Origin: Nostoc linckia z4
Lineage (GTDB): Bacteria > Cyanobacteriota > Cyanobacteriia > Cyanobacteriales > Nostocaceae
Length of the DNA stretch: 64,000 nt
Direction: 5' to 3'
Assembly (NCBI RefSeq): GCF_002608075.1
Contig: NZ_LAHA01000009.1
Location: forward strand, 1 to 64,000
Shown: positions 30,386 through 40,149 of the stretch, piece by piece
Position numbering within the stretch: the stretch's first letter is position 1
How the letters are laid out: every line of letters begins with the position of its first letter
The notes under the pieces: generated by a model
The model's input: only the letters and a program-made list of their open reading frames with translations
Told to the model about the DNA's origin: nothing
Databases searched by the model: none
Position numbers and translations under genes: made by a program

Positions 30386-30719
30386 GTAAGCGATCGCTTT
30401 AAAAAGAAGAATCCAGAATTCAGAATTCAGGAATCAGAATCAATTAGTGGTGGATTTAAACCCGCCACTCTCTTACAAAGTTTTGATGCCTACGGAGGGC
30501 TGCGCCAACGCCGGAAGCTGGCGATCAGAACTTTGCGCTGATTGTAGACCAGTCAATTTTTAATTCAGTAGGCAAGTTTTATTTACCCTGTATAAGTGCG
30601 ATAGCTGGCCAATATTTAACCCTTGAGTAATATTTGAAATATAATTTTTTTTAGATATGTATTTCCGTATAGATTGCTAATGGGTCGATGACTGTTTGAA
30701 CTTCTACTGCCATTTGAGT
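30386..30719. other. Intergenic region with small repeats
   Basis: CAGAATTCAG units occur at 30415-30440, followed by AT-rich sequence. No gene is seen on the plus strand. Confidence 0.45.
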
Positions 30720-30863
30720 CTATAAGTCAGCCATGTTTAAAAGTTCTTCTGAGGATTGTTCTAACTTTGGTTTTGATATTTGTTTTAATTCTTTAGTAAT
30801 TTTTTCAGTCAGTTTCGCCGCTGACTGAATCTTTTTATCTAATTCACTGGGTTCGGAGGACAT
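30720..30863 (-). CDS. Small helical hypothetical protein
   Basis: A 47-residue frame, MSSEPSELDKKIQSAAKLTEKI at the start, Lys/Glu/Ser-rich and predicted helical by eye. It ends at TAG (...LLNMADL) but the same frame continues protein-like (TQMAVEVQTVIDPLA) for twenty more codons, so it may be the N-terminal part of a gene with a recent stop. No family is recognised. Support is only composition and a clean ATG. Confidence 0.35.
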   Translation of the reverse strand: MSSEPSELDKKIQSAAKLTEKITKELKQISKPKLEQSSEELLNMADL

Positions 30864-31071
30864 TATTATTCGCCCCGCTACTTGCAGACTATTTTAATTT
30901 ATTCTTCTGAAAACCGATTGTAGCAAAGTCGTGGTTAAGTTCTGTAACTGTTATCTGCATTGCTTAAACTAGCCTAAAAATCAATAGTTCTTTTATTTTA
31001 AAGACAACTCAAAATAATACTAACTATTGGTAAACTAGAGGCAACACCAGTTCCGCTAACTGATTCGTTCT

Positions 31072-31365
31072 ATGTTTGCTGAAACCTCGTCGCGTTACGT
31101 TACCCGTAACCCTGAAATTTTGAGTGGAGAGCCGATTATTATAGGTACTCGGACATCTGTTCGTGCCATTGTCGGTTTGTGGCGATTGGGGATTATGCCA
31201 GAAGAAATCCTGAACCATTTGCCACATCTAACCCTGGCACAAGTGTTTGATGCCTTGAGTTTTTATCTCGATCATCAAGCCGAGATTAATGAATACATTG
31301 AGCGAAACCGAGTACCTGATGAATTAATACATCCATCTGTAAAAGCTATATTGGGCAAATCGTGA
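31072..31365 (+). CDS. DUF433 antitoxin-like protein
   Basis: A 97-residue protein of the DUF433 family: YVTRNPEILSGEPIIIGTRTSVRAIVGLWRLG, then EEILNHLPHLTLAQVFDALSFYLDHQAEINEYIE. These are small winged-helix-like proteins that precede DUF5615 PIN-like genes. The stop overlaps the next start (GTGA), so the two are translationally coupled. It is probably the antitoxin of a toxin-antitoxin module. Confidence 0.85.
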   Translation: MFAETSSRYVTRNPEILSGEPIIIGTRTSVRAIVGLWRLGIMPEEILNHLPHLTLAQVFDALSFYLDHQAEINEYIERNRVPDELIHPSVKAILGKS

Positions 31366-31706
31366 CAGTCTATGCTGCACTTTACAGCGATGAGGACATG
31401 TCAGCGTTGGTTGCTACGCTGTTACGCTCACGCGGTCTGGATGTTACAACTGTTCCCGAACAAGCAACCCTCGGCAAAACTGACCGCGAGCAACTGGAAT
31501 TTGCAAGTTCTATGAGCAGATGTATCCTGACACATAACCGTGTCGATTTTGAGCGGTTGCATCTCCAGTATATAGAGGAGAATAAAGAACATTTTGGAAT
31601 TATCGTTGTGCCTCAAAAAAATGCTTATGAAGTCGCGCAACGGATTAGTATTCTGGTAAGCACACTAACGGCTGATGAAATTAGAAATCAGTTGTTATAT
31701 GTATGA
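31362..31706 (+). CDS. DUF5615 PIN-like toxin candidate
   Basis: A 114-residue protein with GTG start, overlapping the DUF433 gene by four bases. Features of the DUF5615 (Mut7-C/PIN-like) group are visible: an acidic pair near the N-terminus (YSDEDMSALVATLLRSRG, where the family has DE), LEFASSMSRCILTHNRVDF with Asp after R, and GIIVVPQ. PIN-like folds act as ribonucleases, so a toxin role is inferred. All three acidic positions appear present. Confidence 0.82.
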   Translation: MTVYAALYSDEDMSALVATLLRSRGLDVTTVPEQATLGKTDREQLEFASSMSRCILTHNRVDFERLHLQYIEENKEHFGIIVVPQKNAYEVAQRISILVSTLTADEIRNQLLYV

Positions 31707-31771
31707 ATTTTTCTCAAATTAAAAATATTCAGGTGGTCGGTGAATTAACACTAACCACCATGCATGAGGTT

Positions 31772-33661
31772 TTATTTAACTATTCCTGAATGACCTGGAA
31801 TATCTGTCAACGGTTCAAATCTGCCACCTAAATATTGAGCGAGAAATTCTTCAGCGATCGCAAAAAAATGCAAACGATTTTCTGGTCTAGCAAAACCATG
31901 TCCTTCATCGGGGTAAAGTACATATTTCACTGGTAAACCAGCTTGTTGCATGGCGTTGACAATTTGGTCGCTTTCTGCTTGTTTAACTCGCGGATCGTTG
32001 GCACCTTGACCGATGAGTAAAGGTTTTTGAATTTTGTCAGCAAAAAATAAAGGCGATCGCGATTTCAAAAATTCTGCTTCTGTTTCTAAATTACCAACTC
32101 GGTGATAAAACATCGCCTTGAGCGGTTCCCAATAAGGCGGGATAGTTTGTACCAAAGTCATCAAGTTACTGGGGCCAACAATATCCACGCCAGCAGCAAA
32201 AACTTCTGGTGTAAAAGTCAATCCCACTAGAGTTGCGTAACCACCATAAGAACCACCCATAATTGCAATCTTCTGGGGGTCAGAAATACCTTTTTCTAAT
32301 AACCAGTTAACAGCGTCAATCAAATCATCGTGCATTTTAGCAGCCCATTCCCGGTTTCCAGCATTCAGGAATGCTTTACCATAACCAGTGGAACCCCGAA
32401 AATTGACTTGCAGAACGGCGTAACCCCGGTTAGCTAGCCATTGGGCTTCCGGATCTAAACCCCACGTATCCCGCGCCCAAGGGCCGCCGTGAACCAGCAG
32501 TACTGTTGGTAAATTTTCGCTGGGTATACCCACAGGAGTTGTCAGGTAACCGTGGATAGTCAAACCATCCCGCGCCTCGTAGGAAATCGGTTGCATTGAA
32601 GCTAATTGCAACCCTTCGAGTTTGGGTTTGTTGCTAAACAGGAAAGTGCTAGTTTTTGACTCTCGGTTATAGGCATAGTAATAAACTGGGCCATCATCAG
32701 TGTTATATGCCACTAGCCACTTTTTATCTGCCAAGTCGCGGCTAATTAAGGAAAACTCCCCAGAACGCACCTTGGCGATTTCTGCAAAATCAGCAGCAAT
32801 ACTCTGGTCAATTATCTGCCATTCCTGCTTGTCTTTATAGAAAGAAACTGCTTCCACAACTCGCGTTAGTGGCTGAATTACTACACCCACAAGATCGTAC
32901 TGCTCATCTTGGGCAATGACACTTTCTTGATGTGTATCTAAATCCACAGCTAGCAGACGTTGAGCATTAGCATCATGATTGGCTTCGATATAAAGTGTTT
33001 TACCATCACCAGAAAAACTAACAGGACTTCCTTCTTCTTCCGGCCCCCAGTGGCGGAGAATTTCCCATTGTTTATCTGTGGTTTGCCGAAATAACAAATC
33101 GTAACCGCCATCAGGGGTACTAGCTGTTGCTGCACGTACTTGGAAATCAGCATCAGCTGTCCAGCTGATAATATTACCAGGGTTGTCTGTATCAAACTCC
33201 ACCGCACCATTTTTTAAGTTAATACGGTAAACATCGAACTTTTGCGGATTGTTCAAGTTCAAACCTACTAATACTTGGTCTGGAAACTTGGGTTCTATGT
33301 CTACAAAGCCTACTTTTACACCCTGAAATGGTGTTAAATCACGCACAATCTTTGAGTCAGTATTAACTAAGTAGAGGTGGAAGTTTTCATCACCGTCTGA
33401 GTCCTGCATGTAAATCAACTCATTGGTGTTATAAGTCCAAAAAAAAGCGCGAATACCACGTTTTTTATCCGCAGTGAGTATTTGGTCGTCTTCTTGTCCC
33501 ACAGTTCGCAACCATACTTGCAAGACATTTTGTTCATTGGGGGCGATGTATGCCAAATATTTGCCGTCTGGCGATAGTCTTGGGCTAGTTTTTTCAGGAT
33601 TTCCAAAGAGAATTTCACGTAAAATCAAGGGTGGTAGTGAAGTTGCTGTTGCAGATGACAT
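31772..33661 (-). CDS. S9-family serine peptidase
   Basis: A 629-residue prolyl-oligopeptidase-type enzyme. Residues ~15-370 form a beta-propeller-like domain (SPDGKYLAYIAPN, SFSGDGKTLYIE). The hydrolase part has VHGGPWARD (oxyanion region), the nucleophile motif MGGSYGGYATLVG (~468-480), the acid in GANDPRVKQAE and the His in DEGHGFARPENR. It resembles acylaminoacyl-peptidases and dipeptidyl peptidases. No signal peptide is seen, so it is cytoplasmic. Confidence 0.92.
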   Translation of the reverse strand: MSSATATSLPPLILREILFGNPEKTSPRLSPDGKYLAYIAPNEQNVLQVWLRTVGQEDDQILTADKKRGIRAFFWTYNTNELIYMQDSDGDENFHLYLVNTDSKIVRDLTPFQGVKVGFVDIEPKFPDQVLVGLNLNNPQKFDVYRINLKNGAVEFDTDNPGNIISWTADADFQVRAATASTPDGGYDLLFRQTTDKQWEILRHWGPEEEGSPVSFSGDGKTLYIEANHDANAQRLLAVDLDTHQESVIAQDEQYDLVGVVIQPLTRVVEAVSFYKDKQEWQIIDQSIAADFAEIAKVRSGEFSLISRDLADKKWLVAYNTDDGPVYYYAYNRESKTSTFLFSNKPKLEGLQLASMQPISYEARDGLTIHGYLTTPVGIPSENLPTVLLVHGGPWARDTWGLDPEAQWLANRGYAVLQVNFRGSTGYGKAFLNAGNREWAAKMHDDLIDAVNWLLEKGISDPQKIAIMGGSYGGYATLVGLTFTPEVFAAGVDIVGPSNLMTLVQTIPPYWEPLKAMFYHRVGNLETEAEFLKSRSPLFFADKIQKPLLIGQGANDPRVKQAESDQIVNAMQQAGLPVKYVLYPDEGHGFARPENRLHFFAIAEEFLAQYLGGRFEPLTDIPGHSGIVK

Positions 33662-34107
33662 ATTTTTATCCTCTAGTTGTAGTTGAGTGAATAATTTCTA
33701 ATTCATAATTCGTAATTGGTAATTCGTAATTAATTTATTACAGTTTCAGCCCTTAATTGGGTAATGACTCAAAATAACCATTTTTCGTGGTTTTCAGTCA
33801 GGGGATTAATCTCGTGGAGTAGCAATTACGAATTATCTTGACTACCCTATTGTCACTTGCTGGTAAAAATGATAATTCATCCGATTGGGTGAACCTAGTA
33901 GTCTGGCAAGTCATCTTTACTGGGTGAGGTCTGGGGAAAGGGAAAGGGGAAAAGGGTAAGGGATAAAAAGCTTTTTGCCCTTTAAAGAACCAAGTTGCCT
34001 TGGCCTACTACTAGCCGGGAGAATTGCATCAAAGAGGGGAGACGCGATAAATCGCCCTCTCTACAAGTATTTTGGTCTTATCTGAACTGTATTGTGATAA
34101 ACCAACG
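33662..34107. other. Intergenic region, repeats only
   Basis: AATTCGTAATT units (33700-33735), GGGAAAGGGGAAAAGGG (33935-33960) and AT-rich sequence. No gene or clear terminator is seen. Confidence 0.5.
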
Positions 34108-35550
34108 TTAGCGACAATTATCGCAATGTCCGCAACGCCAGTTGGCTGCTTCTTTGCCAAAACCAAAGGCGTTTAACAAAAACTGCCAACGACACTGCTT
34201 GCTTGTGAGATATTGATGCATTTGTTTAGCGGCGTGTAATTGCGTTGCTGGCTGATTTTTCCCTTTTGACTCAATGGTGTAGTGAAAAGGGTCAAGCCAG
34301 TTTAACTGACCGTTGCTGTGGAGTAAAGCTAAGGCTGTAGCAGCTTCGGGAAATTGTCGAGTTACTTGGTTTACTTCTCCCTGTTTTGGTAATTTTTTCA
34401 TCAGTTGCTGTGCTATTTGTTGTTGCGATCGCATTTGTTGTTCAAAAAATTGATGTCTTTGCTTATCTTCAGGATCTAACCACCCCGTTGGTTCACTCAC
34501 CAGTGTCAACGCTTCGGCTGGTTTTCCGTCCCTTCCTGCGCGCCCTATTTCTTGCACATATTCTGAAAGTAGATGTGGCGGCTGAAAATGCACAACCCAC
34601 CGCACATTACTTTTGTTAATCCCCATTCCAAACGCACAGGTGCAAACCACAAATGGAATTTTACCACTCAACCAGCTAGCTTCCACTGCACGGCGTTCTG
34701 TTGCACCCAACCCTGCATGGTAACTCGCTGTGGCATAACCCATGTCTGCTAACCATTGGGCTAAATCTTCACTATCTCGTCGAGTGCGGACATAAACTAA
34801 TCCCGATTGTTGCGGTCTGTTTTGAATAAATTTTAATAATTGTTGTTTCCTACCTCTTGGCGTCCAAGCAATGCGAACGCTGGGATACAAATTAGAACGG
34901 TAGGGATTGAGGCGAAAAATCTCTGGTTGCTGTAATTGTAAAACTGTTTGAATAGTTTTTTGCGCCAAGGGGTCAGCAGTGGCGGTAAAAGCTGCAATGC
35001 AGATTTTTGTTCCTGGTGGTTTTGATTTGAGCAATGCCGGACGTACTGCCCCTAATCTGCGGTAAGCTGGGCGAAAAGTATCACCCCACTGCACTAAACA
35101 ATGAGCTTCGTCCAAAATCAAACCGTTAATTTGCAATTGCGGCTGAATTAATCTTTCCCACACTGGCACACTCAACAAAGTTTCTGGCGATAAATACAAT
35201 AATCTTAGCTGCTGTCTCTCCAAAGCTTGCAGAGTTGCACGGCGTTGAGATGAAGGTAATTCACTATGTAAAAGTGCCGCTTTTTGGTGGTTTTCTCGTA
35301 GTTCCTGTACTTGATTTTCCATCAACGCCACCAAGGGAGAAACTACTAAAGTTAATCCTGTTTGTAGCAGTGCAGGAAGTTGAAAACAAATTGACTTACC
35401 TCCCCCTGTGGGCATAATAATCAGCGCATCTTTTTCGGCTAACAAACTGCTGACAATTTCTCCCTGTGGCGGACGGAAATCTTCATAACCCCAAATCTTT
35501 TTAAAAGTAGCGAGAACTTCTTGCCAAGATTTTGTTGTTGGCTGATTCAT
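34108..35550 (-). CDS. RecQ-family ATP-dependent DNA helicase
   Basis: About 480 residues from the ATG at 35550 (an upstream GTG at 35568 would add six). Helicase motifs: FRPPQGEIVSSLLAEKDALIIMPTGGGKSICFQLPAL (0 and I), LILDEAHCLVQWGDTFRP (II), AAFTATADPLAQ (III), VVHFQPPHLLSEYVQEIGRAGRDGKPAEALTL (V-VI). The protein ends at a Cys cluster (RCGHCDNCR), the zinc-binding end of RecQ, and lacks winged-helix and HRDC domains, so it is a short RecQ. It unwinds DNA 3'-5' in repair and fork restart. Confidence 0.92.
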   Translation of the reverse strand: MNQPTTKSWQEVLATFKKIWGYEDFRPPQGEIVSSLLAEKDALIIMPTGGGKSICFQLPALLQTGLTLVVSPLVALMENQVQELRENHQKAALLHSELPSSQRRATLQALERQQLRLLYLSPETLLSVPVWERLIQPQLQINGLILDEAHCLVQWGDTFRPAYRRLGAVRPALLKSKPPGTKICIAAFTATADPLAQKTIQTVLQLQQPEIFRLNPYRSNLYPSVRIAWTPRGRKQQLLKFIQNRPQQSGLVYVRTRRDSEDLAQWLADMGYATASYHAGLGATERRAVEASWLSGKIPFVVCTCAFGMGINKSNVRWVVHFQPPHLLSEYVQEIGRAGRDGKPAEALTLVSEPTGWLDPEDKQRHQFFEQQMRSQQQIAQQLMKKLPKQGEVNQVTRQFPEAATALALLHSNGQLNWLDPFHYTIESKGKNQPATQLHAAKQMHQYLTSKQCRWQFLLNAFGFGKEAANWRCGHCDNCR

Positions 35551-35697
35551 AATCAATACTAGATGCACCCATATTCTTAAACATTGAATATAGCTTTTGT
35601 TTTGCAGCTAATGGTTCAGTAATTTCATCATCTGAATATTGCAACCCATTGAGCGCAACAATGAATTATAATTATTTTTTATTGATTAGAGCCAAAT

Positions 35698-36168
35698 ATG
35701 AACGAAGACTTAAAACATAGGTTTTATATAAATACTGATAAGTCTAAATTAAATATTCAAATGATTCATGGCTTTTTACAAACTTCTTATTGGGCGGAAA
35801 ACATCCCATTAGAGATTGTAGAAAAATCAATCAAAAATTCTTTATGCTTTGGATTATATGAAGGCGAACAACAAGTTGGCTTTGCCAGAGTGATTACCGA
35901 TTATGCGACTTCTGCGTTATTAAAAGATGTTTTTATTTTGGAGCCTTACCGAGGACAGGGTTTAGGTAAATGGTTTGTGGAATATATTTTAGAATATCCA
36001 GAATTAGAAGATGTTCAAAGGTGGATGTTAGGTACAAGAGATGCTCATGGACTTTATCGGCGTTATGGATTTAAAAATTTGACTGAGCCGGAAAGAATCA
36101 TGATGCGTTTAAGTTCTAAGGAAGAATTCAGAATTCAGAATTCAGAATTCAGAATCCAGAATTCATAA
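35698..36168 (+). CDS. GNAT-family N-acetyltransferase
   Basis: A 156-residue acetyltransferase. The acetyl-CoA site is VFILEPYRGQGLGKWFVEYIL (RGQGLG near residue 88), with ARVITDYATSALLKD before it and LYRRYGFKNL after it. The substrate is unknown. The last ~16 residues (EEFRIQNSEFRIQNS) are a translation of the intergenic CAGAATT repeat, so the natural C-terminus is probably near RLSSKE and the gene has been extended by repeat invasion over its old stop. Confidence 0.88.
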   Translation: MNEDLKHRFYINTDKSKLNIQMIHGFLQTSYWAENIPLEIVEKSIKNSLCFGLYEGEQQVGFARVITDYATSALLKDVFILEPYRGQGLGKWFVEYILEYPELEDVQRWMLGTRDAHGLYRRYGFKNLTEPERIMMRLSSKEEFRIQNSEFRIQNS

Positions 36169-36210
36169 AACTCAGAATTCAGAATTCAGAATTCAGAATC
36201 CAGGATTCAT
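36120..36210. repeat. CAGAATT repeats at the GNAT gene end
   Basis: Units of TTCAGAATTCAGAA run from inside the GNAT gene to beyond its stop. EcoRI-like palindromes GAATTC recur every 7-14 bases. Confidence 0.85.
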
Positions 36211-36328
36211 AAAACTTATGCCAAAATTTCTAAATTGTAGGGTGTGCTATAGATTCCGTAGCTCATTATAGATTATTGATGGTGCTGCATTAGCCTCCGG
36301 GATAACATACCCTACAACTAAATCAAAA

Positions 36329-36991
36329 TTAGGAATGGAAAGGACAACCACCACTTGTTAATTTTTGTAGAAAAGCATTGTTATCAAAATAATGCTCTAA
36401 AGACTCAATTTTCAAATCATCAGTGACGCGAGCAATACTAACTCCTACCATTTCTACTGTTTCACCAGTAGGTACATAATTTTTATAAGAACCACTAAAT
36501 GTTCCCCAATGTCGCCACTTAAAGGTAACACTAGGCGGCCCGGAAAGCACTTCTGTTAATTCCCAAAAAAAGCCACTGGGAAAGGCTGTATGAAAAAGTT
36601 CAAAGGAAGATTCAAAGGTTTCGGATTTGGAACTGTACTGCTCGCTTTCACCTAAAAATAAGTTATAAGTACCTTGTTGTGCAACATCTTGAGCAGTGTA
36701 TTGTTCTCCACCGTTGCTACTCATTTTAAATTTATCAATAACAATGGAAAGCCACTGTTGGGGATTAGATTTATGAGAAGCTTCCATTTCAAAAGTGCGG
36801 ACTAAATTTTGAGCGATCGCTTCTAAAGAACCTTCTGGATGGTGAAATTTTTTCTCTTGTTCAAGAATTTCATTGCTGAGCGAATAATCTGGACGTTTCC
36901 CTTCTCGCCACTGTACTTCTTCATCATTAGCAATCACTACATCTCTATCTTGTACCCAAAGTGGCAATCCTGCGGTTTTCTCGCTAACCAT
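36329..36991 (-). CDS. SnoaL-like polyketide-cyclase-type protein
   Basis: A 220-residue protein with NTF2/SnoaL-like features: MEASHKSNPQQWLSIVID, ELFHTAFPSGFFWELTEVLSGPPSVTFKWRHWGTFSG, GETVEMVGVSIARVTDDLKIESLEHYFDN. That pattern is seen in ester-cyclase and SnoaL-like proteins and in several stress proteins. The N-terminal ~70 residues are not typical of the fold. The C-terminus ends SGGCPFHS. Function is unknown. Confidence 0.7.
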   Translation of the reverse strand: MVSEKTAGLPLWVQDRDVVIANDEEVQWREGKRPDYSLSNEILEQEKKFHHPEGSLEAIAQNLVRTFEMEASHKSNPQQWLSIVIDKFKMSSNGGEQYTAQDVAQQGTYNLFLGESEQYSSKSETFESSFELFHTAFPSGFFWELTEVLSGPPSVTFKWRHWGTFSGSYKNYVPTGETVEMVGVSIARVTDDLKIESLEHYFDNNAFLQKLTSGGCPFHS

Positions 36992-37111
36992 ACAATTTGA
37001 TTGATAATAAACATCCGTTCTCAGAATAAAATTTTCTGGATATTAGGTAAATCAGAAAATATACAAAGTAAAGAATATTCATAATAGGCAGAACTCAGAA
37101 TTCAGGATGCA

Positions 37112-37147
37112 GAAAAATAAATAGGGTAACACAGCTGTGCTACCCTA
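37112..37147 (-). terminator. Terminator of leuA
   Basis: On the minus strand TAGGGTAGCACAG and CTGTGTTACCCTA form a 13-bp stem with one wobble, followed by TTTATTTTT. It lies 40 bases after the leuA stop. The stem is nearly symmetrical, but the T-tract favours the minus strand. Confidence 0.85.
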
Positions 37148-37189
37148 TTTACACTTTTCAATTAACTGCAAATCAAGACAGAAGTTTTT

Positions 37190-38794
37190 TTAGACTTTCT
37201 GTGCAGATACTTCTTCTGCTTTCTCTTGAGTTTGCAATGCTGCATACAACCTATTTAAGGCGTTTACATAAGCTTGCGCTGATGCCACGATGATATCTGT
37301 GTTCGCTGCATGACCAGAAAATACTCTAGATTCATAACGCAAACGAATTGTCACTTCGCCTATGGCGTCAATACCTGCTGTTACTGACTGCACGGAAAAC
37401 TCAATCAATTCATTGGGTACGTTTACTACACGGTTGATTGCTTTGTAAACTGCATCCACTGGCCCAGTACCGATGGCTGCATCGGTTAATTCTTCGCCTT
37501 CTGGGGTACGCAGAGTTACTGTAGCGGTGGGACGGGCGTTGCTACCACAGGAAACTTGCACCAGTTCTACACGGAATAAATCTGGCGCTTGTTGGATTTC
37601 GTCGTTAACGATGGCTTCTAAATCGCGATCGGAAATTTCTTTCTTTTTATCTGCAACTTCTTTGAATCTAACGAATGCTTTATTTAATTCGCTATCTGAC
37701 AATTCAAAACCCAATTCTTTTAACCGGGTACGAAAAGCATTTCTGCCTGAATGTTTGCCCAAAACTATTTGATTGTCTGTTAAGCCAATCAATTGGGCGT
37801 CCATAATTTCATAGGTGAGTTTATTTTTTAATACCCCATCTTGGTGAATCCCTGATTCATGGGCAAAGGCATTCGCCCCAACGATCGCTTTATTTGGTTG
37901 CACTAACATTCCTGTCAAATTAGAAACTAAACGTGAAGTTCTATAAATTTCACGGGTGTCAATATTTGTCAGGGATTCTTGAGATTCTTCTGGTCTTCCC
38001 AAATAAGGATTAAAATATTGCCGCCGCACATGCAACGCCATCACTAATTCTTCTAACGATGCATTTCCAGCACGTTCGCCAATACCATTAACCGTACATT
38101 CTAATTGCCGTGCGCCATTTTTTATGGCTTCTAAAAAGTTAGCAACTGCTAAGCCTAAATCGTTATGACCGTGAACGGAAATAATCGCTTGGTCGATGTT
38201 GGGCACATTTTCTTTAATGCCTTTAATCATCGCTCCAAATTCGCTGGGGGTGATGTAACCAACTGTATCGGGGATATTAATTGTTGTTGCACCAGCGGCG
38301 ATGGTAGCTTCTAAAACTTGATATAAAAATTCTGGATCGGAACGAGCTGCATCCATCGGCGAAAATTCTACATCTGCCATGAAGGATTTAGCATAAGCTA
38401 CCATTTCTTGGGCGATGGCTAATACTTCTGTTCTTGTCTTTCGCAGTTGATATTCTAAATGAATATCTGAAGTGGAAATAAATGTGTGAATTCTACCTTT
38501 GGCTGCCGGTTTTAATGCTTCAGCAGCAGCTTTAATATCTGCCTTAATCGCCCTTGCCAAACTGCAAATTACAGGCCCATTTTCTGTTCCTACAATTTCT
38601 GCAATTTTGCTAACTGCTTCAAAATCTCCAGGACTAGCAAAGGCGAACCCTGCTTCAATTATGTCCACGCCCAGCCTTGCTAATTGCTTGGCGATCGTTA
38701 ACTTTTCGTCTATATTCAGGGTTGCTCCCGGACACTGCTCTCCATCTCGCAATGTAGTATCAAAAATCAGGATTTTATCAGTTTTAGTTGTCAT
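37190..38794 (-). CDS. 2-isopropylmalate synthase
   Basis: About 534 residues from the ATG at 38794 (a GTG at 38800 adds two). It catalyses acetyl-CoA plus 2-oxoisovalerate to 2-isopropylmalate, the first step of leucine synthesis. The catalytic site is [17 protein letters not shown] (~8-24), with [12 protein letters not shown] (~205), GIGERAGNA, and HESGIHQDG. The C-terminal ~130 residues are the leucine-binding regulatory domain. Length fits the family. It has a strong terminator downstream. Confidence 0.97.
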   Translation of the reverse strand: MTTKTDKILIFDTTLRDGEQCPGATLNIDEKLTIAKQLARLGVDIIEAGFAFASPGDFEAVSKIAEIVGTENGPVICSLARAIKADIKAAAEALKPAAKGRIHTFISTSDIHLEYQLRKTRTEVLAIAQEMVAYAKSFMADVEFSPMDAARSDPEFLYQVLEATIAAGATTINIPDTVGYITPSEFGAMIKGIKENVPNIDQAIISVHGHNDLGLAVANFLEAIKNGARQLECTVNGIGERAGNASLEELVMALHVRRQYFNPYLGRPEESQESLTNIDTREIYRTSRLVSNLTGMLVQPNKAIVGANAFAHESGIHQDGVLKNKLTYEIMDAQLIGLTDNQIVLGKHSGRNAFRTRLKELGFELSDSELNKAFVRFKEVADKKKEISDRDLEAIVNDEIQQAPDLFRVELVQVSCGSNARPTATVTLRTPEGEELTDAAIGTGPVDAVYKAINRVVNVPNELIEFSVQSVTAGIDAIGEVTIRLRYESRVFSGHAANTDIIVASAQAYVNALNRLYAALQTQEKAEEVSAQKV

Positions 38795-38885
38795 TTGCAC
38801 TTTAGTTGTTTAGTTTTTACTTTTGGATCGAAATATTTTCAAACTTAGTTTTTACTTTTAGCTTTGTAAATAATTGTTAAATCTA

Positions 38886-39407
38886 CTAGCCATCGGTTTT
38901 TTCTATTTGATCTCTGATATCATTTAAATCTATATATCTATCCGTAGCATTCCGTAGTTCTCTAGCAATCATTCCTTCTGTAGATACTACTGTAATATGT
39001 GTATTTTTGGAACGTAATAGTTCTATTGCTCTTTCAAAATCACCATCACCACTAAATAATACCACTCGATCGTACTGGTCTACTGTATTGAACATATCGA
39101 CAACAATTTCAATATCTAAATTAGCTTTTTGTGAGTAACGACCAGAAGTATCATCATAGTATTCTTTAAGAATTTTAGTTCTAACTGTATATCCTAGACT
39201 AATTAGAGCATCTCTAAAACCTCGTTGATCTTGTGGGTCTTTTAAGCCAGTGTACCAGAATGCATTGATTAATGTTGTTTCTGACTGCTCATGTTTGAAG
39301 TATTCTAAGACTCGTCGCGGGTCAAAAAACCACCCGTTTTTTTGTTGAGCATAGAACATATTGTTTCCGTCTACAAAAATAGACAGACGATTCATTGGAG
39401 AACCCAT
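38886..39407 (-). CDS. NYN-domain (LabA/DUF88-like) protein
   Basis: A 173-residue protein of the NYN/PIN-like ribonuclease fold: RLSIFVDGNNMFYAQQ (Asp-Asn site, ~8-22), KANLDIEIVVDMFNTVDQYDRVVLFSGDGDFERAIELLRSKNTHITVVS (~95-145). The acidic residues of the fold are present. Family members include LabA, which acts in KaiC-dependent clock output in Synechococcus; whether this one does so is unknown. The leuA gene follows in opposite reading order on the same strand. Confidence 0.85.
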   Translation of the reverse strand: MGSPMNRLSIFVDGNNMFYAQQKNGWFFDPRRVLEYFKHEQSETTLINAFWYTGLKDPQDQRGFRDALISLGYTVRTKILKEYYDDTSGRYSQKANLDIEIVVDMFNTVDQYDRVVLFSGDGDFERAIELLRSKNTHITVVSTEGMIARELRNATDRYIDLNDIRDQIEKTDG

Positions 39408-40149
39408 ACAAATTTACACCTAATAATATAAATGAATTTAGATGGAACAATAGATTATAGCAATTTTCAAATGCCTTGTTTGCTAATATCTATAAAGTAG
39501 CTTTTCATCTATAGCGTTGATGCTACCTGTTTCAAGGGATAAAAACGGCTGCAACATTAGAGTCGAGAACTTGGGTGCTAAGCCTTATTCACCTCCGTTA
39601 CTGCAAGAGCCACCCTGTAATCAAAATCTACCAATAAAATTGACCCGTTAACAGCATTCATAGCTGTATAACACTAAAGTTTACTACTAAAGAGGTATGG
39701 CATAAGCTTGCGGGAGAATATAAGTTGATGCCTATCTATAAGTAAAGTTTTAGTATCAGGACATACTTTCTGGAGGATACCAATAGTTGCACCAAAGATA
39801 GAAGACACAGTTGTAACACTTGCTGGTAAAGCACCCAGTTGAGAGTATACCTGTTGGTTAGTTTGAGGTAAAATCTCACAGTAAACAAGTGTACAGGCAG
39901 AGTATATTAGCTCCGATGTGTGGGACAATCACTCTTATGTCACTCGCTCAACAGACAAGAAATAACTTAGATAGTGCCTGAGAAATAATTTCTTGGGGGC
40001 TAATCTTGCTAATCGAAGTTTTTTGATGAATAGAAGATACTTTACAAATGTATAAGGTTAACATTTTAAGTCTTATTTCAATGTGTTTGTAGTTAGAAGG
40101 TGGTCTGAATAAATAAAAATGTTGGACTTAAATCAATCAGTAACACGAT
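39408..40149. other. Intergenic region upstream of the CHASE2 kinase
   Basis: About 740 bases. A minus-strand frame at 39674-39928 (84 codons) is the only sizeable one. It has no recognised family and its Leu/Ser-rich, irregular composition makes it doubtful. The rest is AT-rich and may hold the promoters of the divergent NYN and kinase genes. Confidence 0.4.

Noticed and set aside
39674-39928. 84-codon minus-strand frame (MSHTSELIYSACTLVYCEIL...)
   Set aside because: No recognisable family, no ribosome-binding site seen, no coupling to neighbours. It could be a gene fragment, but I cannot support it.
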